This document shows positions 11,870 to 23,800 of a stretch of 64,000 nucleotides of DNA, piece by piece (the stretch's first letter is position 1; every line of letters starts with the position of its first letter). The position numbers and the translations under genes are program-made. Source of the stretch: Armigeres subalbatus (Eukaryota > Arthropoda > Insecta > Diptera > Culicidae); assembly GCF_024139115.2 (NCBI RefSeq), contig NC_085141.1, forward strand, positions 222,938,307-223,002,306. The letters run 5' to 3'. The notes beneath the pieces were generated by a model. The model made no database searches, was not told the DNA's origin, and worked only from the letters and a program-made list of their open reading frames with translations.

Positions 11870-14800
11870 CTGTGAGGAATAAATTAATATATAAGTTAGA
11901 AGGATAGTTGACCAGATGACAATAAAAAATATTAGGAAGCAAAGAAAGGAAAATGATGGAACATATAAAGCAAAAGAAGGATGTAAACTTTAAAAAAACA
12001 ATAGATAAGTAGTAGGGGGAAACACGGCTTTGGCAGGTTTTGTTTTATTATTGGCAGAGGGGTTTTTGTCGACCACATTTTATGAAATTTGGCCACAATA
12101 TTCTTTGATATGCAAATGATGTGCCTAGTCAGTCATAAAAAACCCCCCTGCCAATAATAGAACAAAACCTGCCAAAGCCGTCATTCCCCCTATCCACTAT
12201 GTTGTACTCGCCAACCAGTAAATCAATGAGCATAAACATTATTTAATGGCATAAAATCTTCAGAATAACTAACTTTTATCAGAATTCATCATTAATGTAA
12301 ACGTCATGTATTAAAAACATACACGACGAAAGTTTATGCGCATTCTTGTTTACGCTAGTAAAATCATTCGGAGAAATGATTCAAACGATCCGGATTCATT
12401 CGAAAGTATTGGTCGTAAACATGAGAACTTGAGTTGCGTGCTCTTGCCTACGCAATGCGGTCGGGTCTGAGCTTGACGACCGACTGGCAAATAGCTTACA
12501 CAACCTCACTTGATCAGTACCGTTGCTGATGAAGAATGTGTATAGCCGCCAGACATTCTAAATACTCACGCTCCTCTAATGTGGACGTGTACAATACACA
12601 TGTGGAAGTATTGGCTTGATAAATGGATTGCGAGTGATTTGACTATGCGTCCAATTTGGGAATCTCGAGCTCGTTCAGTAGCCGCTAGGTTGCGAAGGCC
12701 GACGGAGGTCCTTCGTAGCTTAGTTGGTTAAAGCACCAGTCTAGCGTACTGTAGGGTCATGGGTTCGAGTCCCATCGATGAGAACGGGTGTATACAATGA
12801 AATAGCGAATAAGAGCTTAGCCTCACCATCAAAAATGTATAGCGAATTAAAAAAACACACACAGGAAATAATAATGCGACATTAGTTATTCGTCAAACCA
12901 AATTCAAGTTTACATTACAACACATTTGATAAGCAGTAAATTTCTTAAAATTTAAAAAAGGATATATCGTCATCGGGGGTGACAATGGGTCTAGGGAGTG
13001 AGAATGGGTTAACGCTTTTACCAAAAGACTGGAGGTCGGATCACAAAATTCTTCAAAAAGGTCTCTTATAATTTAGTTTTCTTGCTCTCAGGTACATTTA
13101 ATCTGTTCTACAAACATTTTTCTTTTTTGCAACGTTTTTCTATGAACGTTTTAACACAGACAAACAGACGTAACACTGAGGAAATTCCCATCGACCATGA
13201 GCTCAACGGTTATTTTAAATTCAACTGCTTGTGAGTTTCACATCCAGGGGCGCGCGCATCGTATACCTTTGTATTTGATATCTCACCCTAGCGCCTTCTG
13301 TTGACATTGTCGTACTAAACTTTGTTTCGTACAACAAGCACGTTAGGTGGTGGTAAAATAGAATAGCAGGGCTTTTAAAACAAATTCTTCTAGCTGTTAC
13401 GTCTGTTTGTCTGTGGTTTTAACTTTGTCTTAAGTGCGAGAAATTAGGGTACTTCACGGTATACAGAAGTTGCTCAAAAAATTTAACCAAGTTTTTCTTG
13501 AAGCGATTTATACTTACAATTTTTACTCTTAATTCTTCAAGGTATAATTCAACTTAAATGTTCCTCTACTGATTACTGAACTAAAATCCATCTATGATCT
13601 AAAAGATTTTTTCGTACAATTTCTCCCAGAAGTACCTCTGAATGTTCCTTCAAATATCCTCCAAAGATTCTCGAGAGAATTCCGCCAGAAGTGTATAATG
13701 AAAAATCCATATGAGGTAAAATTTGTTCAATATAAAACCTGCACAACATTCCTACAGTATTTACTCCAAAACAAGAACCAATTTTTTTTCCTTCTTTATT
13801 AAAGAGGCTTTCAGCCTCTGGAGGGGCCGGAAGGACTCAACCTTCGCTGGCAGTCACTTTCATTTTCAGTAAGTCCGTTGTTTCGTGCCTGGTCAATATC
13901 TTTTAATCCGTGGTGGGTCCATGTTAGGTGTTTACCTTTATCCGTGCCATTGTCCTAGTTCGTTTACTTTGTTCGGTGTACATTGTAGTAACTTCGTTGT
14001 TACCAGTGTATTTCTATGTCCTTTTTTCGTTAGCGTGGGTCGTGTGTGTGTGATCCGGGGGTTCTTGTTAAATGTCCTTGTAGATGTCTGCATCTTTCAA
14101 GAAGCGGGTGAGTACTGTCTCGTATGCCGGGTCGTCGGATAGTGCATCCCTGATACTATCAATCGGGTACCGCGACCTAGGGGCCTCATAGAGGGGGCTC
14201 TCACACAGTACATGCTCGCTGCTGTTCCTTACTTGACAGGTGTCGCACATCCGGTGGAACGGGCCCTGGCCGGAGAAGTCCTTGCTCAGCCTGGAGTGGC
14301 CCATCCGAAGCCGGCTATTAGCCTTAGATCCGTCAGAGTACCGAATGTCCGCGTCTTGGTATTTCTGTCGGATCCTTTCACAAAAGACTGCTTTGGCTCG
14401 TGTCGGGTTGGTACCCTTCCGCAGCTGCACCTTGATTGCCCAGTCGATGATTGGGGCTTTGGCCTTCCAGCTTCCCGGTCCTACTCGGAAGCTTAGATTT
14501 AGCCACCGCCTTTAGAGGAAGGTTTGCTCGTGTTTGCAGGAAGCAAGCTTGCCCATTTCCACATGTACGTTCCAGGAATCCAACTGCTCTGCATCCGATT
14601 GTCGCTGCTAGTTTGGATCGGAATGGTAATACTCCGGTTTCCGCGCAGGCTGCAAGAACTGGAGTTGATGGAAGAAGCCCAGAGATGGTCCGGATGGCCA
14701 CGTTATAAATCGGGGAGAGTTTTTGCACCATTTCGTCGAAGGCCCTGCTCGTGATCTCCGATCCATACAATAGGCGAATATTGATAATAGCGTTCGCCAC

Positions 14801-17800
14801 ACGCCTCCGTATGTCTCAGTCACTCCTGGTTCGTTTATTTGTGGTTGCCCGTAGTAGATTGATTCGAGTCCTACATGCCTCTCTAATCCTTTCGATGTGA
14901 GGTCGGAATGTTAGGTACCGGTCGAGTGTCAATCCAAGAACTTTTAGGGTCTTCTTAGAAGGGATCGGGTTACCTGCGATTTTGATGGGCTCACGCGGTG
15001 GTGTATGCCTCAAGTCAAAGATGTGAAGCCTGGCACACTTACCTGCTGCAACGTCGGAACCTACATCTTGGGCTCAACTGGCGACTGCTGTCACCGCTGC
15101 TGTTCATGTTTCCTTTTAATGCTCCTGGGGTGCTTACCGGTGACGAACAGGAGAATATCATCAGCGTAAACTAGAAAAAAATCCCTTTTGGAAGCACCAA
15201 GCAGACGCTCATCGCCACGAAGAACAACGTAACCGCGATCGCCGATCATTGCGGGACCCCGGTTTCTTCCTGCACCACTTTGGACTTGTGGTTTCCCACC
15301 AGCACCTGGCTCGTTCGTCCATCTAGGAAGTTCCGCAGAAAAGCCAGCATATTTCCAGTAATGGCCCATTTCTTGAGTTTCTCCAGGACCCCGTGATCCT
15401 CGCCTGATTGTAGGCTTTCGCCAGATCAAGGGATGCAAGCTTAACATGCTCGCCATTCTTCAAGCAGTCGTCCAAGAACTGGCCAAGGGAAGCCAGGTAC
15501 GTCCCAGTGCCAAGGCCAGGCCGGAAAGCATACCTTCAGGTCTGAAGTCCAGTCGTTTGTGCTGTACAAAGTGGTCCGTCAGTCTGCGGTTCACCAATCT
15601 CTCCATCACCTTTGCCACACAACTGGTCAAGGCGATTGGGCGGTAGTTGCCGACCTCGTTGACGGAACCGGTACCTTTAGGTATGGGGATTACGTAACTG
15701 TGTTTCCAGCCTTCAGGAAATGTTGCCTCCAGCCACTTTGTTCTTTCTTTTTTTTTAATTCGTTTATTTGAGGCTCATTTGTTTTATATAAAACTCTACG
15801 GAGCCGAGAAACATATTAAATAACTAAAGTGTCATAATTACAATACATTTTTTCGCGGTTTTTTGCGAGCTGCGTACTTTGCTTGTTCTCTCAGATCCTC
15901 CTCTTTCTTCTTCCGTTGTTCCTCCGCATATTCCCGCAACATTTTCTCTTTTTTCTCTGTGTAATTAAGAATTCTTTTGCGCTCGTACCACAACTGATCT
16001 ATTATTATATTTTATTTTTAAATACTATTTTCGTTGGATCCTGTTCTTTTCCTGTCCTTCTTCTTCTTTTTCTTCTCCCACAGATTGCTGCATCGCTTCA
16101 TTCAGAATTTCGATCGTTTCTTCCTCAATGGCTTCCTCATCAATACCTTCTTCATTGTCCGGCATCCGTTAACTATTCCGGCAAACGTGATTGCCGATTT
16201 CTTGGTCATCCGTTTATTTCGCAAAGGAAATGCATCTTTGCGATGTCCTTCCTTTTGGCACTCGAAAAATTTGTTCTTCAGATCATCATAAAAAATCTCC
16301 CCTCTAGGATTTTCAATTTCCAGCGACGGCGGTATTTCACTTTTCACGTCTATAAAGACACCTCGTACACCCGTGTACAAGTGGTCGAGGCCCAAATCCA
16401 CGGGAAATTTTTCTCGCACTGAATACTCCACCGTACCGTATTGTCCGAGTACCGAAGATAGATCCTTATCCGGTATTTCTGGTGGAAGATCAAACACCCT
16501 AACATACCGTATGTTACTTCCCGCAACAATCATTCGGACTTCCACAGTCTTTCCGCTCCAATAACAAAACCTCCGTGGTTCGCGATTATTACGTAACGCG
16601 TCCTGCATGGCATCCGTCGAAGTAAATTTCACGCACAAAGATCTGTCTTCAGACGTTTTGTAAACAGTGTCCATTAGCGTTACATCAGTGTCCAACTGTT
16701 TAACAAAACCCGCTATCTCAGCCCATGTCGGACGGGGAGCGAAGAGCGGAAATCGGAATTGCACTGTATTCGCAAGCATCATGCGAACAACGAACGAATT
16801 GACCCAAACTGAGCACACAAAAGGCAAAAAACTTCTGTTCGGTACCTACCGTACCTATAATCACGCGTAGAAAACTTTTCGCTCTTCCGACTAGAACGAC
16901 GGCAAAATGCAAACTGATTTGTTCATTTCTTGCAGGAGTGCTGCTTTCCCGCTGGGAGGAAGCCCTTTAAGCATTGGGTAACCCAGCTCATAGTAGGGCG
17001 AATTCTAGTTGCTCCATGGGGAAGGGACGGTTGAAAACCTTCGTCGGGTCGTGAGGCACTACGAAATGCTTGATTGCCTGTTCTGGTGCAGGGTGCCGGC
17101 TCAACAAACGAGCGGGATAGCGCCCGAAGGATGAGAGATCTTGAAAGTATTCAGCTAGGGTGTCAGCAATGATGGCTTGGTCCCTACAGGTAACGCCTGT
17201 AGTTTATTCTGCTCCAGAGCTCGGAAGACCTTCACTGTGGATCACTTCTGTGGTGAACTAGCACGAAGAGGTTACGACCGCCGCGATCGCGAAAAATCGG
17301 AAAATTTGGCTATATTTTCTCAAGAATCGAGCTCACGACCATCAAAACATGAAACAAGCACCAATAATTACACCATTTTGAAATACACAATTTAAAAAAA
17401 AATGTTCAATTTACTCAACAGTAAAGTCTGTAAAATCTTTCTAATTCAAAAGTTAAACTGATTGCTACTGGAGGATTTTTTTTTGTAAACTTTTGTAGTA
17501 ACGTGTGCATTAATGCAGTATCAATCATAGTAACCCATGAGTCAGCAGACAAAATTGGGCAGCTCTATCAGTCGAACTCCAACCAACATGGCAAAACAGT
17601 GAAACAACTCTGTTCAGAAGTATGCGCGTTCAAAGAACGGCGTCCCGCCGTAACACGGCACTTGTGGACGCCGAATACGCCCGTTCCGGCATCTACAACA
17701 TCTTGGCACTATTAGACAACAATCAGAGCATCGAAAGAAAGCCCGGTTCCGGACAGCCAACGACCACCAAGAAGCTCTAAAGCAAGTTGAAGAGGAAAAC

Positions 17801-20800
17801 CAAGGGAAAAGTAGCTACCTCGCTGCGTGTGCTTGGCAGGGAGTTCGGTGCAAGCTGCCAAACAATGGCAGGCAATCGCAGCAAAGGCAGACCCAGAGGC
17901 TCATGGCGGCAAAGCCTCAATAAAGAAATAAAAGAAGTCGACCGAAATCTAACCTGGCAACAGGTTAAAGCGACAGCCGGGCAACGCTCAGGATGGAGAT
18001 CTTTCAAGTCGGCCCTTTGCACCACCGGAGGTGTACAGGATCCATAAGTAAAAGTAAAAAAGTGCCAAACAATGAAAAGTACCTGGCGAACATGAACATA
18101 GACGATTGCACGAGCCAAAAAACTCCATATAAAAAATGGAAACATTGCCCTCATGAAACTTCACTCGCTATTTGAATGCGGGTAAAAAAAATGCCCTCCT
18201 ATGGTGTCATCAATTAATATCAAATAAAAAGCAATTATCTGTTTTTTGCCTTTGCAATGCCCTATTTTTAATGCACACGTTAGTTCGTTATGAAACTTAT
18301 TAATAAGTTTCGTTAAGAAACCAATTGTCCAATACTTCTGGAAAGAATCATTAGCAATTGTATAAAAGAAATTCCTTCAAACGTTTATTTTTAAGAGTTA
18401 TATCACGACGATAATCTAACGTTTAACCTGTTGGTAAATTGACTTGGAATTGCCACAGATTTCAAGTTATTCCTGGAAATTGCTCCTGACACTCCTTTTA
18501 AATTACAGGGCTGCTACAAGCTTAGCAAATTTCAATCCGCGAAATTCACGACTAACAAAATGAAATCCGCTACTGCAAAAACAAAACCGCGACCAACATG
18601 AATAACGAAAAACCAGTTATGTGGGAAGGTGTCCGCTACTACGCTTAAATTTTTTTTCGATTAAGGTGCTTATTTTTGAGATATTAAACTTTGGATGCTT
18701 TTCGCCATACTGATTTCCGAAAGTTAACTCCTAAAGTGTCGCTGTAACCACGCTCAAAGTAGACGATGCATTGTTGTAAAAATGTAGTAGGCATAGGAAA
18801 ACGAACAAACGAGATATTTTTGACCAAAACGTAATAATAAACCACAATTTTCACAACAACATTTAAGGGAACCACTGTCAAAAGCTTCGGAGACAAAAAC
18901 TAAGCTCTTGGCACAATTCGGCGTTCCGGAGATCGAAACATCGTGTATACTGCAGAAACATTCATACGATAATTGAAACATAATTTGAATATAACGTCTT
19001 CCACGAAAAGCTGAAAACTAATAAGGCTGAACACGGAAGGCTGAAAAAGTAAAAATCTTACATAAGGCTGAAATAACAAAAGGCTGAAACTCGAAAGGCT
19101 AAAAAATCGTGAGGAACCAATTTTAGTGAAAGAATTCACATATGACGTTAATAGGGGCACAAACTAAAATAATCCGAAACCTTCTTGCGATTTCTTGTTT
19201 CCATTTCTATACGGAATTTATTTTTTTGTCTTATTTTTTAGTCTTTTGGCGATTTGGCGTTGCAAGAAAAAGAAGAAGCAGAATGTCGCGCATTCGAAAA
19301 ATTAGCACGGGAAAAAATAGGAAGAACATTTTAAAAGACTTCTCGAAAATTCTATAAGTAATTTATTTAAAAACGGTTATTAGTACGGGGTTGGAAATGT
19401 TTAATACTGTGAATAAAACGAAACATCAAACATAAAATCTGGAAATCTAAATTATACATCTATTACGCAGTGCAAAATAATTCTAAACCCGCGCTGATAA
19501 CCGTTTTATATTAAATTACTTCTAGATTTTTTTTAAAGTATTTCAAAATTGTCTTCCTATCCTTTCACGTGCTAATTTTTCGAATGCACGACATTCTGCT
19601 TCTTTTTTTTTTCTTGCAACGCCAAATCGCCAATACAGCTAAAAAAAATTGAGGTAAAGGTTCTTGCACAGAGAAACAGACGTCTCACTTAGAAAAAAAT
19701 GCAATCAAAATAATCGTTACGAGAACATTGTCGCCCAAATTGAATCAACCGTTAAAAAGGTGAACGATGGATCATGTGTTGAGTGAGACGTCTGTTTCTC
19801 TGTGGTTCTTGGTTCTTGTATTTGGTTTTTGATTTTTGCCAATATTACTTTCTTATGTTTTATTTTTTATTCTTTATTTTTATCTCTTCTTTTTCCTTCT
19901 TTATTCTTCCTGCTTTCTTCCTACTTCTTTCTCACTTTTTTCCTTCCTTCTTTTTTATTCCATTTTTTCTTCCTTTTTTCTTACTAGGAAAGGTTGAAGA
20001 AGAGCAACCTTTCCTAGTTCCTTCTTCCTGTTTATTTCTTCCTTTTTTTCTATCTTTCTTCTTAGTTCTTCTTCCATAGTTCTTTCCTCTTTATTCCTCC
20101 TTCCTTGTTCCTATTTCCTTCTTCCTTCTTGTGCCTTCCTTGTTCCTTCTTTCTTTTTCCAACTTCTTTTTTCTGGTTTCTTCTTCCTTCATTTTTTTGT
20201 TCTTCTTCTTCTTTCTTCATTCTTTCCTTTTGCTATCTTATTTCCTCCTTTTTCCTTTTCCTTGTTTTTTCTTCTTTCTTCCTTCTTTCAATTCCTTGTT
20301 TTTTCCTTTCTGTCTTCTTTTCTCTACCTTCTTCCTTTTGCTAGTTTCTTCTTCCTTTTTCCTTATTCGTTTTTCTCTATTCTTTTTTCATTCTACCTTC
20401 TTCTTTCTTCTTTCTTTCAACCTTTTTTCTTTTCTTTCTTTCGTCTTTTCTTCCACTTTATTTTCTTTCTTCTTCCTTGTCCCTTGTTTCTTCATCTTTC
20501 TTTCCTATTTCGTCCTGTTTTTTCTTTCTTTCCCTTTTCCTTCTTCTTTCTTTCCCTTTTCCTTCTTCTGTCTTTTACCTTCTTCCAGTTCTTATTTTCT
20601 TCATTGTTCTTCCTTTCTCTTTCTTCCTTCATAATTCTTCTTGCTTCTTCATTATTCCTTCTTCCATTTTTATCTTACTTTTCTTTTTTTTTCTTTTTTC
20701 CTTTTTTTGTGTTTTTTCTTCAATCTTTCATATTTTTTCCTTCTGTCTTGTTCCGTCTTTTTTCTCCTTTCTACTTTCTTCCTTTTTCTTCATTCTTCAT

Positions 20801-23800
20801 TCTTCATTCTTCATTCTTGACGCAGAACATTTTGGGTTCAAAAATGCGTTCGAATGTTGCAATGTTTAGCTTAAAAGGGAAAGCTTACTCATAATGCTCA
20901 GCTGGTTGATGGTAGGCGTCAAATATGCTCACAAGTCATTTTGTGCGAAAAAATGAGCATTGTGGCTAAGAAAGCGAAAATTTGACGCATTATGGCGATA
21001 TATGTTTGGCGAAAATAAGTTTTATGAATCATTTGATATGAAAGTGCGCCAAGCTTGGACCTGCGTCAGATATGGTGCTTCCACGGTATTTGTTTAAAAA
21101 ATAAGTTACGCCCAAATTGCAATCGGTCCCGCAATAATAGTTACTGAAGAATTATAAAATAAATCAGATCATAACTATGACAAGGAATGGTTGTCACTTA
21201 TATTGAATTTCCCAGTTGGTTGGATGATTTCCAGGATTATTCCCGGTTTTTTCCCAGTCGAATGGGATTCCCTGTTTTCCCGACTGGATGGACACCCTGA
21301 ATTCTAAGAACTTGAAAAAGTGACCCATTCTCACCCCCATTTTACCCATTGTCACCCCGACGACGGTACGTACACGAAATAGCACTAAAAAATACAAGGT
21401 AATTTTTTTTTAATCTTACAAATTATCTCACCTAATCCTTGAATCAGGATTAAGATAAGCTAAAGTTACTGAATACCTTATAGTACAGTTGTTGAATAGA
21501 GATAATAAAGATGCTATTTCTCATGCATGCAAACATTTCAAGCACCCAAAACCAGAACAAAAACTACATACCTCACCTTTTTGACTTTCTAATTTTCGAA
21601 ATAGGTTTACACTGTTGTCGATTTCGTTACCGAACATCCCTTGCTGAGCCTGCTGTTGCTGCAGTTCTTGCTGCTGTTGTAACATCAATCGTTCGTTTAA
21701 CCCGTACCCACTGATGGAGGACATGTTCAGCGAGATGGGATGCTCCCACTTGATTTGTTGGCACCGCGGCAATTCGCGTTTCTCATTACCCGGTCCTAGG
21801 ACTTTGGAGTACAGGTGCAGGTTGTTGTTCGCTAAACGAGCGGGTGGTTTGGTGTCTGTATCATATAGAAACGGGTGAAATAGATTAAACTAGTAACACA
21901 AATTCAGTCAACTTACCCGTTATGACCTCACTGTGACGAGTGCTGTTCAGATCCCTCAGCAGGTTAGTCACATGCGACGTCATCGTGTACTCCAGTAGCG
22001 AATCCAGCAACCAAAAGCACGGCTTATCCAGGTGGGTCGAATCCAGACAATTGGAGTCACCATACACAGCGATTCGACCACCCATCTTGCGGTTTTCCTT
22101 TCCACTGGCAGCACTGTCGTTCGATTTGATCATCTTTGACTGTTCTGGCTGCAGCTTCAGCAAAGTTTGAGGCACTTCTACCATTATTATCTTCTCGCCG
22201 GTAAAATTCTGCTTCTTCTCCAGCAGTAGCTGACTAATCTCTTCCGGATGCTGTATCTTCTGTATGTCGTCTTGTTCTTCGTCTTCCAAATTCTTCAAAC
22301 TATCGAAATCCGGATTCGTTTCGAAGTCTTGGCGTTGTTCTCCTCCCTCGTTGGGGACATCGTCGTCGTCGGCAAACGATTTGGCATTGAGTAGAATTCG
22401 TTTGTTGATAATTGAATCGCGATCTATTTGGCGCTCTTCGCTCCGATCCACGTCCATTTCTAAATTAAAATTATTGATGAGGTCCGGGTTCGGTGTCGCT
22501 GGTTGCACTTTGGAGTAAGTGTGGTCCGTTTGCAGCAAGCCTAGAATGGCAGTTTTCGCTCGAGTTTTCTGTCGTTTTTCGTCGGGCGAAAGGATGTCCA
22601 AACCTTGGTCGAACAAGTCTCTCTCGATTAAAATCGTGTTGTTCCCAGTAGGAAACTTTATTATATTACTTCCTGAAGCGTAGTACATGCGATGATCTCG
22701 CATATCAAAATATCCCTCCGATACTTTATCTCCAAGTACGATGTCGAAGTCTCGCAACAGTTCATTCAAGGCAGGGATGTTTGCCCCGCCTGTGTCGGGC
22801 ATCCACCATTGGCGGGTGTTCTCGTCATAGAATTTAATCTTTCTCATGACGGTTGTGTTATACCAATCAGCAAACACAATTACGCTCAAATCGCGCTCTA
22901 AAATATCGTTCTTTAGTTTTATAATCTCTTCGTGGAAATATTCCTCCTCCGGGTCAACTAACAAAAGAGTTCCGTAAAAACTGGCATTGAAACATGTGTA
23001 GGGGGCTCCAAGAACCTCAACGTAATATCCAGCATTTCGGAGGTGAGTATACATATCCTTGAAGTTGGTGTGAATATGGTCAGCGCGCCAATCGAGAGGA
23101 TCGGATTTTATTTTCAGATTGTCCCGCGGGAGATATCCTGGTGGATACCTCAAACTATGGTACTGATCCCACAAGATTCGTTTGTGTCGCGGAGGTTGTG
23201 GAATGATTTTTACCTTGATCGGGAAGCTGATGGTCCCGTTCCGTGGTTCGTTTTCCCCTGGACCAGCCGGACTTTGAACGGTCAGAGTGATGTGACCCTG
23301 AGCCAAACCTTCAAAGCTTCGTCCCAGAACGTTGACTCCAATGTGAATCGCCATCCAGCCAGACCACGGCCAAAGTTGTTCAGAATGCGAAATCGAAATG
23401 TTTAACATTTGGCCATTCTCATTAGTGTAGGGATGCCACGTTGGATTGTTGATCACCCTACCGATCACACCCATTCCGTTTAAAATTGTTATATTTGCTA
23501 TAACCGGTGCACTTGTATAGAACAAGCTTTGCGTTGTGTAGGGCCACATGTAGTCTTCTGTGAAGTCCAGGTAAGCAGGTGATAGAGTGACTTTCGGTTT
23601 ATAAGTCGACAATATCTTCATACTCTTCAAGATATTCAACTTTCCGTGGCCTTGCTCGAACATGTTGTTCTCCGTAAGACGTTGAGCGCCTTCAATCAAT
23701 GCTTGCTTCATCGAAGCAGGATTAACAATATCCAGTCGGTTGATCACCCCGCTTGCCAATAGAGTAACTGCACCTGCCACTACCGGAGACGCTACAGAAG

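Larger units (their letters stand above)
11870..21576 (-). other. S1P intron 3 (9.7 kb), packed with mobile elements
   Basis: Between exons 4 and 3. It contains TA-flanked and CACAGA-ended inverted-repeat elements, LINE C with a nested gag-like element, a Tc1 fragment with a nested LINE tail, an AAGGCTGAA repeat, and a pyrimidine-rich tract of about 1 kb. No host exon was recognised in it. Confidence 0.85.

Noticed and set aside
12712..12787. Functional tRNA gene (Ala-like anticodon AGC)
   Set aside because: Acceptor stem mismatches, no terminator run, and dispersed-repeat context point to a SINE head.
15883..16422. Plus-strand hydrophobic frame of 179 codons
   Set aside because: Antisense shadow of the gag-like ORF1 on the minus strand.
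20105..20894. Long plus-strand open frames (up to 210 codons) rich in Phe, Leu and Ser
   Set aside because: They are translations of the pyrimidine tract; low complexity, no domain, and all three frames are open.
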